DNA of 64,000 nucleotides, from positions 22,148 to 86,147 of the forward strand of contig NZ_AKJY01000027.1 of assembly GCF_000282115.1 (NCBI RefSeq), given 5' to 3'. Of this stretch, positions 35,191 to 44,190 are shown in pieces (position 1 is the first letter of the stretch; every line of letters begins with the position of its first letter). A program made the translations under genes and the position numbers. The notes under the pieces were generated by a model that saw nothing but the letters and a program-made list of their open reading frames with translations, ran no database searches and was not told where the DNA came from. The stretch comes from Chryseobacterium populi. GTDB taxonomy: Bacteria; Bacteroidota; Bacteroidia; Flavobacteriales; Weeksellaceae.

Positions 35191-35198
35191 TATTTTTG
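35191..35198 (+). promoter_or_regulatory. -7 box of tsaE
   Basis: TATTTTTG matches TAnnTTTG. An alternative TTG start of tsaE (35196) falls inside this box, so the downstream ATG at 35214 is the likely start. Confidence 0.55.
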
Positions 35199-35213
35199 CA
35201 CCAAATTACTTTT

Positions 35214-35621
35214 ATGCAATTCAATATAAAAAGTATCGGAGACTGGCAGAATATCGTCGATCAGATTATCCCGAAATTAAAACATCATATTTTCCTGCTG
35301 AAAGGAAATCTGGGAGCAGGGAAAACCACCTTTACACAGTTTTTGCTTAAAAATCTGGGAAGCTCAGATGAGGTAAGCTCTCCCACTTATTCTATCATTA
35401 ATGAATATAATACACCCAAAGGAAAAGTTTATCACTTTGATCTTTACCGCTTAAAAAATATTGAAGAAGTCTACGACATAGGAATCGAAGAATATCTGGA
35501 CAACGCTTTTTTGTGTATCATAGAATGGCCGGAAGTATATGAAGAAGAGCTTTACGGTCTTAGTTACCACACAATGAGCATCATCAATACCGGGGAAAAC
35601 CGGGAAGTCTCATTCGATTAA
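35214..35621 (+). CDS. tsaE: tRNA threonylcarbamoyladenosine biosynthesis ATPase TsaE
   Basis: Helps TsaB/TsaD make t6A37 in ANN-decoding tRNAs. The 135-aa protein has a P-loop GNLGAGKTT (about 32-40), followed by SSPTYSIINEY (about 57-67) and YHFDLYRL (about 74-81), all standard for the family. The -7 box placement favours the ATG at 35214. Alanine dehydrogenase follows on the same strand. Confidence 0.95.
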   Translation: MQFNIKSIGDWQNIVDQIIPKLKHHIFLLKGNLGAGKTTFTQFLLKNLGSSDEVSSPTYSIINEYNTPKGKVYHFDLYRLKNIEEVYDIGIEEYLDNAFLCIIEWPEVYEEELYGLSYHTMSIINTGENREVSFD

Positions 35622-35629
35622 ATATTATG

Positions 35630-35637
35630 TATCTTTG
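35630..35637 (+). promoter_or_regulatory. -7 box of the alanine dehydrogenase gene
   Basis: TATCTTTG matches TAnnTTTG and lies 55 bp before the ATG at 35693. Confidence 0.5.
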
Positions 35638-35692
35638 TTCAATGAATTCAATTGTAAAATAATTGTCTGTAAGATAATAATTAAATTTAAGG

Positions 35693-36886
35693 ATGAGTAC
35701 TACAAACATTTTTACTCCTTTTACTGAAGAAGAATTGATGCCGAAAGAGGAAAAATTAGAGGTTATAAAGAAGGGAAAACAATTCAGCATTGGTATTCCT
35801 AAAGAAACCTGCCTTCATGAAAGAAGAACATGCATTACCCCCGACGCGGTACAGGTACTGGTAGAGCACGGTCATGAAATCATCATAGAAGCGGGAGCCG
35901 GACAAGGTTCTTTTTTTACAGACTTGCAATACTCCGAGTCGGGAGCAAAAATTACAAACGACCCTAAAGAAGCTTTCGGCCAGGATTTAATTCTTAAAAT
36001 TAATCCTCCTACCGAAGAAGAAGTTGAATACATGAAGCCAAATACCTATTTGGTTTCTGCATTACAGATCAATCTTAGAGATAAAGAATATTTCTTAAAG
36101 CTGGCAGAAAAAAAAATCAATGCAATCGCTTTTGAATTTATCGTTGATGAATATAAACAGCTTGCCCTGGTAAGGCTTGTCGGCGAAATTGCAGGATCGG
36201 TATCTATTTTATATGCCTCAGAGCTATTAGCTTTATCAAACGGATTAATGCTGGGTGGAATTACAGGAGTCAGACCCACTGAAGTCCTGGTTTTAGGAGC
36301 CGGGATTGTGGGTGAATTTGCCACCAAGGCTGCCATCGGCTTAGGAGCAAGTGTAAGAGTCTTTGATAATTCTTTATCTAAGCTGAGAAGGCTTCATACC
36401 CTTGTAGACAGCAGGGTTCCGACTTCCGTTATTGATCCGAAAGAATTGGGAAAAGCCCTGAGACGCGCAGATGTGGTTATCGGCGCCCTTCCCAGATTAA
36501 ATATGCAGCCTATTGTTACCGAAGAAATGGTGATGAAAATGAAAAAAGGAAGCGTGATCATTGATATCACTATTGACAATGGCAAGGTGATCGAAACTTC
36601 CGAGCTTACAACTATGGAAGAACCTTATATCATCAAGCACGGAGTCATTCACTGCGGGCTTCCGAATCTTACCTCAAAAATGCCGAGAACAACGACAAAA
36701 GCAATTTCAAATTTCTTTCTATCCTATATTTTAAACTATGACGAAGAAGGCGGTTTTGAAAACATGCTGATCCGTAAAAATGAAATGAAACAGAGCTTGT
36801 ACATGTACAAAGGCAGACACACAAAAAAAATAATCTGTGACCGTTTCGGGCTTACTTACCACGATATCAATCTTTTAATTTTCTAA
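35693..36886 (+). CDS. ald: Alanine dehydrogenase
   Basis: NAD-dependent interconversion of L-alanine and pyruvate plus ammonia. The 397-aa protein has IGIPKETCLHERR (about 27-39) in the catalytic domain and a Rossmann VLGAGIVGEFAT (about 203-214). A lysine and a histidine of the AlaDH/PNT family can be placed. The N-terminus is about 25 residues longer than in Bacillus Ald, as usual in Flavobacteriia. The sequence continues into the next gene by 1 bp overlap (TAATG). Confidence 0.9.
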   Translation: MSTTNIFTPFTEEELMPKEEKLEVIKKGKQFSIGIPKETCLHERRTCITPDAVQVLVEHGHEIIIEAGAGQGSFFTDLQYSESGAKITNDPKEAFGQDLILKINPPTEEEVEYMKPNTYLVSALQINLRDKEYFLKLAEKKINAIAFEFIVDEYKQLALVRLVGEIAGSVSILYASELLALSNGLMLGGITGVRPTEVLVLGAGIVGEFATKAAIGLGASVRVFDNSLSKLRRLHTLVDSRVPTSVIDPKELGKALRRADVVIGALPRLNMQPIVTEEMVMKMKKGSVIIDITIDNGKVIETSELTTMEEPYIIKHGVIHCGLPNLTSKMPRTTTKAISNFFLSYILNYDEEGGFENMLIRKNEMKQSLYMYKGRHTKKIICDRFGLTYHDINLLIF

Positions 36887-37257
36887 TGAAAAAACTGAAA
36901 TTTTATATGATTGGTCTTATTCCAGGACTACTCATTGTATTCTTTATATTAAACAAAAAAGGAGCAAGCTGCAGCGGATATTTACCCAACAGCCGCGTAA
37001 TTGCAGAAACTCTTTCCAAGGATTTTAAGTATTCCGACAGCTTTAAAGCAGAAATGAATACCTACAGGATCAACGAAAAATTCTTAAAAGATGAGATCAT
37101 CACCAACGGTAAGGTAGATTTTGACAGAAGCCACGCTCAGAAAAAACCTTGTCCAGATTATTTATTAATATACCCTAAAGAAAATCCAACTTACGAGATC
37201 ACCTTCGAAAAATGTGAGGAAACCGTCACCCTGAATGATTTGAAAAAACTTAAATAA
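36886..37257 (+). CDS. Small membrane-anchored protein, DUF4258-like
   Basis: A 123-aa protein with one N-terminal hydrophobic segment (about 6-23), then a soluble domain. The SYDSF...INEKFLKDEIITNGKVDF helix-strand layout and KPCPDYLLIYP...YEITFEKC segments resemble the DUF4258 family, but the match is from memory. Translation is coupled to ald by a 1-bp overlap and it is followed by the LytS-type kinase 7 bp on. Function unknown. Confidence 0.6.
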   Translation: MKKLKFYMIGLIPGLLIVFFILNKKGASCSGYLPNSRVIAETLSKDFKYSDSFKAEMNTYRINEKFLKDEIITNGKVDFDRSHAQKKPCPDYLLIYPKENPTYEITFEKCEETVTLNDLKKLK

Positions 37258-37264
37258 ACATTCT

Positions 37265-38035
37265 ATGGAAGGCAATTACTACATGATTTATGATTATCTG
37301 ATATTCATTGGAGTTTTTGCTATTTTCTTTTTTCTGACCGTAAGTATTTATCTCTTCGCCCAAAATAAAAAATTCAGGCAGCGAAACATCAAATTAAGCG
37401 AAACCAATAAAATAATTGAACAAAGACTGAATGAGGTCCAGCTGGAACATATCGGTACCAAACTGAATCCGCATTTGTTTAAAAACATATTGAATTCCGT
37501 TCAGTCACATGCTTATCAGACCTATATGTCACTGGATAAGCTGGCAAACGTTCTGGATTACATTTTATACGAAAGCAACGCGAAATTTGTAAGCCCGAAA
37601 GAAGAACTTAATTTTGCCCTGAGCCTTATTGAGATCAACAAAATTAAAGTGAATCCGCTTTTTGATTTCAGAATTAAATCCAGGATCAATAAATCGGATG
37701 CTGTATTTGAAGAGAAAGTTTTCGCCCCGCTGATTTCTGTTGACCTGATTGAAAACGCCTTTAAGCATACCGATTTTTTAGCACAGGATTCATTTATTTC
37801 CATCCAGATGGAACTTGAAAACAGCATTTTCACTATGAAAGTGAGCAATAAAGCTTCATTAAAAAATGTTTTGGAAAAAGAAAAAAGTGGATTCGGAAGC
37901 CAGTCTCTGGATCAAAGGTTGAAAATGATCTATAACAATTATTATCAGCTTCAAAAAAGTTCAAAAAACGGTATCTTCACCGCAGAATTAAAAATCAATT
38001 TAGGAGAATTCTATGATAAAATGCGTTATTCTTGA
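37265..38035 (+). CDS. LytS/YehU-type sensor histidine kinase
   Basis: A 256-aa membrane kinase. One transmembrane helix (about 10-30) precedes a short coiled coil and the His_kinase domain: LNPHLFKNIL (about 75-84, phosphorylated His), N-box DLIENAFKHTD (about 160-170) and GFGSQSLDQRLKMIY (about 209-223). No extracellular sensor domain is present, so it probably senses through partners or the membrane. It overlaps the LytTR regulator gene by 23 bp; the two form one two-component system. Confidence 0.9.
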   Translation: MEGNYYMIYDYLIFIGVFAIFFFLTVSIYLFAQNKKFRQRNIKLSETNKIIEQRLNEVQLEHIGTKLNPHLFKNILNSVQSHAYQTYMSLDKLANVLDYILYESNAKFVSPKEELNFALSLIEINKIKVNPLFDFRIKSRINKSDAVFEEKVFAPLISVDLIENAFKHTDFLAQDSFISIQMELENSIFTMKVSNKASLKNVLEKEKSGFGSQSLDQRLKMIYNNYYQLQKSSKNGIFTAELKINLGEFYDKMRYS

Positions 38036-38723
38036 TGACGAATTGCTGGCCATAAGCTATTTAAAACTTCTGTGTGAGCAGATCGATAATGTAGAGGTTA
38101 TAAAGGCTTTCAATGACCCTAAGATTTTCCTTAATGAAATCGACAGCATCGATTGTAATGTCTGTATTCTGGATATTGAAATGCCGAGAATGACAGGCTT
38201 ACAGGTTGCAGAATTGATTTCCGGTTCAAAAAAAATTATTTTCACCACTGCTTATAAAGAATATGCTGCCGAAGCATTTGACCTGAATGTTGTCGACTAT
38301 GTAAGAAAACCCATAAAAAAAGAAAGACTGATACAGGCTTTCGATAAAGCCAAAGAATCAGTCGCCGGTATCCAGAAAAAAGATTTTATCGAATGGAATA
38401 CCAATATCGGTAAAACCATTATTTTCACAGAACAGATTGCCTATATTAAAACCTCGGAAATCGACAGCCGCGATAAAGATATCATCTTAAATGACGGAGC
38501 AACCATTGTTTTGAAAAACCTCAGTTTTAAAAACCTTTTGGAGATGCTTCCGGCCAAAGACTTTGCCCAGGTCAACAAAAAAGAAATGATTGCCCTGTCT
38601 TCCATCAAAGTATTTTCTACCAACGAAATTATTACCACAATATCACTTGACGGAGAAAGCTTCTTAAAAATGCAGATCGGAGATACTTACAAAAGTGCAT
38701 TACTGGAAATGTTCGGGAGATAG
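38013..38723 (+). CDS. LytTR-family response regulator
   Basis: A 236-aa protein. The receiver domain (about 1-118) has phosphorylatable Asp in CILDIEMPRMTG (about 49-60), a Thr in FTTAYKEYA and Lys in VRKPIKK. The C-terminal LytTR DNA-binding domain (about 130-232) starts around IEWNTNIGKTIIF. These regulators bind direct repeats near their target genes. It pairs with the overlapping LytS-like kinase. Confidence 0.93.
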   Translation: MIKCVILDDELLAISYLKLLCEQIDNVEVIKAFNDPKIFLNEIDSIDCNVCILDIEMPRMTGLQVAELISGSKKIIFTTAYKEYAAEAFDLNVVDYVRKPIKKERLIQAFDKAKESVAGIQKKDFIEWNTNIGKTIIFTEQIAYIKTSEIDSRDKDIILNDGATIVLKNLSFKNLLEMLPAKDFAQVNKKEMIALSSIKVFSTNEIITTISLDGESFLKMQIGDTYKSALLEMFGR

Positions 38724-39002
38724 ATGTATTCATAATATTCTATTTTCGCTGCATAAACAAACAGTTCCTTTCATCACATTCACCCTGTTTAATCTATTTA
38801 GTAGGCATAATTTTGCTCTGAATCCGGCTTTAAAAATTGCAGCACAGGGTTCATATATTATGATTCTAAATGCAAATCGGTTTGAGTTATTCTTTTCAAA
38901 TAGATTTTTATTACATTATTCATGGTATTGATTACATTTTAAGAAATTTAACGTGCTTCAATCATATATTATAAAGAAATTTACACCTTAAAATAAGGAA
39001 TT

Positions 39003-41288
39003 ATGAATTTGGGGAAATACAGGAATATTATATTCTACGCAGCTACAATAGCCTTTTTTTCATGTTTGATGTATTGGTTTTTTGTTGAGGGGGAAACATT
39101 GGAAATCGGTGAAAATATTACTCCGGCAAAAGCCACAGGTTCAACAATGTGGGAAAATTTCACAGATTCATTTTTAACGAACCTTCATCATCCTCTGGCC
39201 CTTCTACTTGCGCAGATTGTTACCATTATCCTGGTGGCAAAACTTTTCGGATGGATCTGTGTAAAGCTGAAGCAACCGTCAGTAATTGGTGAGATGATCG
39301 CTGGTATAGTTCTGGGACCTTCCCTTTTCGGACTTTATTTTCCGGAATTATCAGCCTTCATTTTTCCGAAAGAATCACTGGGCAACTTACAGTTTCTGAG
39401 CCAGATCGGCCTGATTCTCTTTATGTATATTGTCGGGATGGAGCTCGACTTGAGTGTCCTAAGAAAAAAAGCTCACGATGCCGTAGTGATCAGTCATGCA
39501 AGTATTATTATTCCTTTTGCATTAGGAGTTGGGCTTTCGTATTTTATTTATAAAGAATTTGCTCCGGACGGGATCCAGTTCAGTTCGTTTGCCCTTTTTA
39601 TAGCCATTGCAATGAGTATCACGGCATTTCCTGTTCTGGCCAGAATTGTTCAGGAACGAAATCTTCACAAAACGAAAATAGGAACCGTAGTGATTACCTG
39701 TGCTGCCGCAGATGATATTACTGCCTGGTGTATCTTAGCCGCTGTTATTGCCATCGTGAAAGCAGGGTCTTTTTCCGGGTCTGTATTCGTTATTTTAATG
39801 GCAATCCTGTATGTCTTCATTATGATAAAAGCGGTAAGACCTTTCTTAAACAGAATCGCCGAATCACAGAAAGGAAAAGGCTTTATCAGTAAAGCACTCG
39901 TTGCCGTATTTTTCCTGATCCTGATCATCTCATCCTATGCCACCGAAGTTATCGGGATTCATGCCCTTTTCGGAGCATTTATGGCAGGTGCTATAATGCC
40001 GGAAAATGTAAAATTCAGAAATCTTTTTGTTGAAAAAGTAGAAGATGTTGCATTGGTTTTATTACTTCCCCTTTTCTTTGTATTTACCGGATTAAGAACC
40101 CAGATCGGATTATTGAATGACCCTCACCTCTGGAAAATAGGAGGCTTTATTATTTTAACAGCTGTTACCGGGAAATTTGTAGGAAGTGCACTGACTGCAA
40201 AATTCCTGAAAATAAGCTGGAAAGACAGCCTTACTATTGGTGCATTAATGAATACCAGAGGGCTCACAGAGCTCATTGTCCTTAATATTGGCTATGATCT
40301 GGGAGTTTTAGGGCCTGAATTGTTTGCAATGCTTGTCATCATGGCATTATTTACAACTTTTATGACGGGGCCATGCCTCGACCTTATCAACTATCTTTTT
40401 AAAGGAAAAAAATCGATGCTGGAAGATGAGCACGAGGAAAATGATGCAAAATACAGAGTTCTTCTGTCTTTCGAAACCGCAAAATCCGGAAGTAAATTAT
40501 TGAGACTTGCTGATAATTTCACCCATAAAATGAATGGAAACAAAAGTGTAACAGCAATGAACATCGCACCTGTAGATGAGCTTCATGCTTTTGACATAGA
40601 TGATTTTGAAAAAGAACAGTTCAAAAATGTTATTGAAACCTCACATGAATTAAAACTGGAAGTCACTACTCTTTTCAAAGCTTCAACAGATGTTGAAAAT
40701 GATCTGGCCAATATAACCAATAAAGGAAACTATGATCTTCTTTTAATCATGCTTGGAAAATCAATGTATGAAGGAAGTTTATTGGGAAGGCTCCTGGGCT
40801 TCACCACTAAGATCATTAATCCTGAAAAACTGCTGAACACCGTAAAAGGGAAAGGAAATATTTTCAACACTTCCCCTTTTGACGATTTTACCCTGCAGAT
40901 TCTTGACAAAACCAATATTCCTGTAGGAGTCCTGGTAGAAAAAGGATTCGAAAGTGCAGACAAAGTATTTGTTCCTATTTTCAACCTGAGCGATTTTTAT
41001 CTGCTTGAATATGCCAAAAGGCTAATTAATAATAACAATTCCCAGATTATAATACTGGACGTTGCAGGACAAATCCGTAACAATATTGAGGTGAAAGAAC
41101 TGATCAGAAGCATTGAGCATGTAGCTCCCAATCACATCACCCTGTATAACGAGAAAAAAATTGAGAAAGAATTTTTAAATTCTCAGGATCTGATGCTTAT
41201 CAGCAGTAAAAGCTGGAGAGGACTTATCGATACCAAAAGTCTTTGGCTGTCTGATGTACCATCTACTTTAATCATATCAAATCCATAA
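39003..41288 (+). CDS. Monovalent cation:proton antiporter (CPA2/KefB type) with cytoplasmic tail
   Basis: A 761-aa antiporter. About 12-13 transmembrane helices occupy residues 10-455, including QPSVIGEMIAGIVLGPSLFGLYFP (positions about 90-113), the AAADDITAWC motif (about 233-242) whose Asp pair carries ions, and GALMNTRGLTELIVLN (about 411-426). The tail (about 470-761) has two alpha/beta UspA-like halves, typical of flavobacterial antiporters. It exchanges Na+ or K+ for H+; selectivity is not clear. Single gene. Confidence 0.9.
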   Translation: MNLGKYRNIIFYAATIAFFSCLMYWFFVEGETLEIGENITPAKATGSTMWENFTDSFLTNLHHPLALLLAQIVTIILVAKLFGWICVKLKQPSVIGEMIAGIVLGPSLFGLYFPELSAFIFPKESLGNLQFLSQIGLILFMYIVGMELDLSVLRKKAHDAVVISHASIIIPFALGVGLSYFIYKEFAPDGIQFSSFALFIAIAMSITAFPVLARIVQERNLHKTKIGTVVITCAAADDITAWCILAAVIAIVKAGSFSGSVFVILMAILYVFIMIKAVRPFLNRIAESQKGKGFISKALVAVFFLILIISSYATEVIGIHALFGAFMAGAIMPENVKFRNLFVEKVEDVALVLLLPLFFVFTGLRTQIGLLNDPHLWKIGGFIILTAVTGKFVGSALTAKFLKISWKDSLTIGALMNTRGLTELIVLNIGYDLGVLGPELFAMLVIMALFTTFMTGPCLDLINYLFKGKKSMLEDEHEENDAKYRVLLSFETAKSGSKLLRLADNFTHKMNGNKSVTAMNIAPVDELHAFDIDDFEKEQFKNVIETSHELKLEVTTLFKASTDVENDLANITNKGNYDLLLIMLGKSMYEGSLLGRLLGFTTKIINPEKLLNTVKGKGNIFNTSPFDDFTLQILDKTNIPVGVLVEKGFESADKVFVPIFNLSDFYLLEYAKRLINNNNSQIIILDVAGQIRNNIEVKELIRSIEHVAPNHITLYNEKKIEKEFLNSQDLMLISSKSWRGLIDTKSLWLSDVPSTLIISNP

Positions 41289-41318
41289 ATTTATTTTTAC
41301 ATTTTAAAAAATATTTTA

Positions 41319-41326
41319 TACCTTCG
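41319..41326 (+). promoter_or_regulatory. -7-like box of the tyrA leader
   Basis: TACCTTCG fits TAnnTTcG, the variant also used in the ECF promoter and CRISPR repeat. Transcription would begin a few bases later, at or next to the leader GTG. Confidence 0.4.
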
Positions 41327-41330
41327 CTTC

Positions 41331-41387
41331 GTGATTACAAATAAAGAAACATATTATTATAGAATTTTTAACTCAGACCTGGGATAG
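41331..41387 (+). CDS. Putative tyrosine attenuator leader peptide (18 aa)
   Basis: A GTG-initiated frame of 18 codons ending in TAG: V-I-T-N-K-E-T-Y-Y-Y-R-I-F-N-S-D-L-G. It carries three successive TAT Tyr codons (41352-41360). Start choice is tentative, as no ATG is available and the GTG lies at the predicted 5' end. The position between a promoter-like box and a terminator hairpin directly before tyrA, the tyrosine-branch dehydrogenase, supports a role as a ribosome-stalling leader. Confidence 0.55.
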   Translation: MITNKETYYYRIFNSDLG

Positions 41388-41437
41388 GAATTCTTATGAA
41401 TATAGCATACAACCTCGTCCTGGGACGGGGTTTTTTA
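41361..41437 (+). promoter_or_regulatory. Tyrosine-responsive transcription attenuator of tyrA (alternative hairpins)
   Basis: Three mutually exclusive pairings are visible. First, AGAATT (41361-41366, just after the Tyr codons) with AATTCT (41389-41394), inside which CTCA (41372-41375) pairs with TGGG (41380-41383). Second, GGGATAGG (41381-41388) with CCTCGTCC (41413-41420), with a two-base internal mismatch. Third, the terminator hairpin at 41412-41431 plus six T. A ribosome stalled on Tyr codons would cover the first arm, free the middle segment and prevent the terminator. Confidence 0.6.
41411..41437 (+). terminator. Intrinsic terminator inside the tyrA leader
   Basis: ACCTCGTC (41412-41419) pairs with GACGGGGT (41424-41431) around CTGG, followed by TTTTTT. 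It lies 18 bp before the tyrA ATG and after no other gene but the short leader frame, so it can only work as an attenuator. Confidence 0.8.
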
Positions 41438-41454
41438 TTTTAAAAATTTAAAAA

Positions 41455-42300
41455 ATGAAAATAAGTATTATTGGAGTAGGCCTCATCGGGGGCTCAATCG
41501 CTTTAAAATTAAGAGAGAAAGGAATCGCAGATTTTATATACGGAATTGATAACAGCAGCAGACATCTGGATGAGGCTTTACATTTAAAAATTATCGATGC
41601 AAAAGTAGACCTGGAATATGGAATTAAAAATTCTGATCTGGTCATCATTGCCATTCCTGTAGATTCTGCAAGAAAAATATTGCTGGAGGTTTTGGATTTA
41701 ATTTCGGAAAACCAAACCGTAATGGATGCCGGCTCTACAAAGGCGGGTATTGTTAACATTGTAAAAGATCATCCGAACCGTTCAAGATTTGTGGCTTTTC
41801 ACCCGATGTGGGGAACCGAGAACAGCGGACCGAAATCAGCAGTTGCCGAAAGCTTTTCAGGAAAAGCCGGTGTGATCTGTAATAAAGAAGAATCTGCTGA
41901 TGATGCTTTGGGCACAGTCGAAAAAATTGTTGAAGGCCTTGATATGCATTTAATCTATATGAATGCAGAAGATCATGATGTACATACGGCCTACATTTCA
42001 CATATTTCACATATTACTTCCTATGCTTTAGCCAATACGGTTTTGGAAAAAGAACGTGAAGAAGATACTATTTTCCAGCTTGCAAGTTCAGGTTTTTCAA
42101 GTACGGTAAGACTGGCAAAATCTCATCCTGAAATGTGGGTTCCTATTTTTAAGCAAAATAAAGAAAATGTTCTGGATGTACTGAATGAACATATTTCACA
42201 ACTTAGAAAGTTTAAAGCCGCTCTGGAAAAAGAGAATTATGAGTATCTTGGAGAGCTGATCGCCAATGCCAATAAAATTAGAGGAATACTGGATAAGTAA
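41455..42300 (+). CDS. tyrA: Prephenate dehydrogenase
   Basis: Oxidative decarboxylation of prephenate to 4-hydroxyphenylpyruvate, the tyrosine branch. The 281-aa protein has an NAD-binding Rossmann GVGLIGGSIAL (about 7-17), TKAGI and HPMWGTENSGP (about 119-129) in the substrate site, and a helical C-terminal dimerisation domain (HISHITSYALA, about 182-192). The presence of a leader with Tyr codons fits this role. Complete, ATG start. Confidence 0.93.
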   Translation: MKISIIGVGLIGGSIALKLREKGIADFIYGIDNSSRHLDEALHLKIIDAKVDLEYGIKNSDLVIIAIPVDSARKILLEVLDLISENQTVMDAGSTKAGIVNIVKDHPNRSRFVAFHPMWGTENSGPKSAVAESFSGKAGVICNKEESADDALGTVEKIVEGLDMHLIYMNAEDHDVHTAYISHISHITSYALANTVLEKEREEDTIFQLASSGFSSTVRLAKSHPEMWVPIFKQNKENVLDVLNEHISQLRKFKAALEKENYEYLGELIANANKIRGILDK

Positions 42301-42674
42301 TCCTCTTTTCCTATTCGCTTTTTGCCATTCTGAAGAAAAAGAATCTCTTATCAACCTTATCCTTTTCTTTTGTCTTGACACAAAAGAAACAAAAGGTCAA
42401 GACTGGATTTGTCAGCTAAAAATAAGCTATACTCTCTAAAAATTCTAAACTTGCACGAATTCAGGAGTTGTTCTTCGATTGGGACTTAGCCTCGCACTTC
42501 GAACAGAAGAATTTTCTTAACGTTCCTATAGCTATTTTTTAACGCTTCCAACTCCTGGGTCGGAGAATACAACTTTCAGCTTTTAAGCAGAAAATTTTTT
42601 TAAACTAAATCTATGTAAATCTGTAAAATCAGGGGTTTATAAAATTCAGGGAGTTTAAGTTATTTAAAATAACT
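42301..42674. repeat. Large non-coding spacer, likely a dispersed repeat
   Basis: 374 bp without a plausible gene. It includes GTCTTGACACAAAAGAAACAAAAGGTCAAGAC-like inverted text at about 42374-42403 (GTCTTGAC with GTCAAGAC), then a C/T-rich block with TTCTTCGA...TTCGAAC symmetry (about 42471-42505), AACGTTCC/AACGCTTCC direct repeats and finally an AAATCTGTAAAATC motif also seen near 30.66 kb. These patterns resemble multicopy intergenic sequences known to me from related genomes, but only parts recur inside this window. Confidence 0.45.
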
Positions 42675-44093
42675 CTAGCATTCCGGTACATTTACTGCAA
42701 TTGCCAGTCCTCCTTCAGAGGTTTCTTTAAAGCGGTCACTCATCGATTGTGCTGTTTCCCACATCGTCTGGATCACTTCATCAAGCGTTACTCTGGCTTT
42801 CGTAGGATCACTTTCGAGAGCGATATTCGCTGCGGTAATTGCTTTTATAGCCCCCATTGTATTTCTTTCAATACATGGAATCTGTACAAGGCCTTTTATC
42901 GGATCACAGGTTAATCCCAGGTGATGCTCCATTGCAATCTCTGCCGCCATCAGCACCTGTCCGACACTTCCCCCTAAAATCTCCGTCAATCCGGCAGCGG
43001 CCATTGCCGATGAAACCCCTATTTCTGCCTGACAACCTCCCATAGCAGCGGAAATTGTCGCATTTTTCTTAAATAATGTTCCTATTTCACCCGCCACTAA
43101 CAGAAATCTTACAATATCATCATCACCTATGAATGAAGTGAAAGCCTGAGAATACATTAAAACGGCAGGAATTACACCGCTTGCTCCATTAGTAGGTGCT
43201 GTAATGATTCTGCCAAAACTTGCATTTTCTTCATTTACAGCCAATGCAAAACAGGCAATCCATTTATTGATATTGGTGAAATTCTCTTCTGCATCTACAA
43301 CCAGTTGAAACCATTCATCTTTATTTTTATAGATCTTATCACCCAAAAGCTTTCTGTTGATTCCGGCAGCTCTTCTTGAAACATTTAAACCACCCGGTAA
43401 AATGCCGTCCTTGTTTACACCTTTATAAATACAGTCTTTGATTTGTTTCCAGATGTACAATGCTTCCTGTCTCGTTTCCTCCTGAGTTCTCCAGCTTTCT
43501 TCATTGATAAGGATCAGGTCTGAAAACCTTTTAAATCCTAACTTTTCGCAATATTTTATAATATCCGAACCGTGATGACAGGGATACAGGGTACGTACAC
43601 AGTGTTTTTCTATAGAATTTTTTTCCTGACTTGCAATAAAGCCGCCTCCGACAGAATAAAAATCCTGAACAAGCTCAGTTCCATCTTCAAAAACAGCTTT
43701 AAAGATCATTCCGTTGGGATGAAAATCAAGTGATTTTTGCATATTAAGCACCAGGTGATGCCCATAGATAAAAGGGATTTCTTTTTCACCGCCCAGATTC
43801 AGTATCTGGTCGTCCTTTATTTTTGCTATCTTCTCATCAATTTGTGTGGTGTCGATGATTTTAAAATCTTCACCATTTAATCCAAGCATTCCGGCGATAT
43901 CCGTTCCGTGCCCGATTCCGGTTTTCGCCAAAGAACCGAAAAATTCAAGGAAGACTTCCTTCACCTCTGCGATTGCCCTTTCCCTTTTTATAATTCTAAT
44001 AAATGCAGATGCTGCGTTCCAGGGCCCCATCGTGTGTGAACTGGACGGACCAATCCCTACTTTAATAATCTCAAAAACCGATATTGATTCCAT
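42675..44093 (-). CDS. sdaA: L-serine ammonia-lyase, iron-sulfur type (single chain)
   Basis: Deaminates serine to pyruvate through a [4Fe-4S] cluster. The beta domain is N-terminal (SVFEIIKVGIGPSSSHTMGPW, about 4-24, with the conserved SSSHT). The alpha domain (about 190-470) has AAMGGCQAEIGVSSAMAAAG (about 352-371) and CDPIKGLVQIPC (about 399-410), whose cysteines hold the cluster. 472 aa from the ATG at 44093. The upstream in-frame ATG at 44129 sits next to the -7 box and is not used. Confidence 0.95.
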   Translation of the reverse strand: MESISVFEIIKVGIGPSSSHTMGPWNAASAFIRIIKRERAIAEVKEVFLEFFGSLAKTGIGHGTDIAGMLGLNGEDFKIIDTTQIDEKIAKIKDDQILNLGGEKEIPFIYGHHLVLNMQKSLDFHPNGMIFKAVFEDGTELVQDFYSVGGGFIASQEKNSIEKHCVRTLYPCHHGSDIIKYCEKLGFKRFSDLILINEESWRTQEETRQEALYIWKQIKDCIYKGVNKDGILPGGLNVSRRAAGINRKLLGDKIYKNKDEWFQLVVDAEENFTNINKWIACFALAVNEENASFGRIITAPTNGASGVIPAVLMYSQAFTSFIGDDDIVRFLLVAGEIGTLFKKNATISAAMGGCQAEIGVSSAMAAAGLTEILGGSVGQVLMAAEIAMEHHLGLTCDPIKGLVQIPCIERNTMGAIKAITAANIALESDPTKARVTLDEVIQTMWETAQSMSDRFKETSEGGLAIAVNVPEC

Positions 44094-44118
44094 AATTGAT
44101 TCATCATATTCCTCATAA

Positions 44119-44126
44119 CAAAGATA
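44119..44126 (-). promoter_or_regulatory. -7 box of sdaA (decides its start)
   Basis: TATCTTTG on the minus strand matches TAnnTTTG. It overlaps the 5' end of the upstream extension, giving a 25-bp leader to the ATG at 44093. Confidence 0.6.
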
Positions 44127-44190
44127 CATGATAAATCCTTATGAAACTCTGTCTTCACAAGGATTAATAAATATTTAAAAACTTATTCCT

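Noticed and set aside
36886..37257. Third component of the LytS/LytTR system
   Set aside because: Only adjacency supports it; the gene is coupled to ald by a 1-bp overlap, and no sensor-type domain is seen.
41388..41450. Second small frame (ATG at 41397) overlapping the tyrA terminator as the leader peptide
   Set aside because: It has only one Tyr codon and runs through the terminator itself, so it cannot control the hairpin by stalling. The upstream frame with three Tyr codons fits better.
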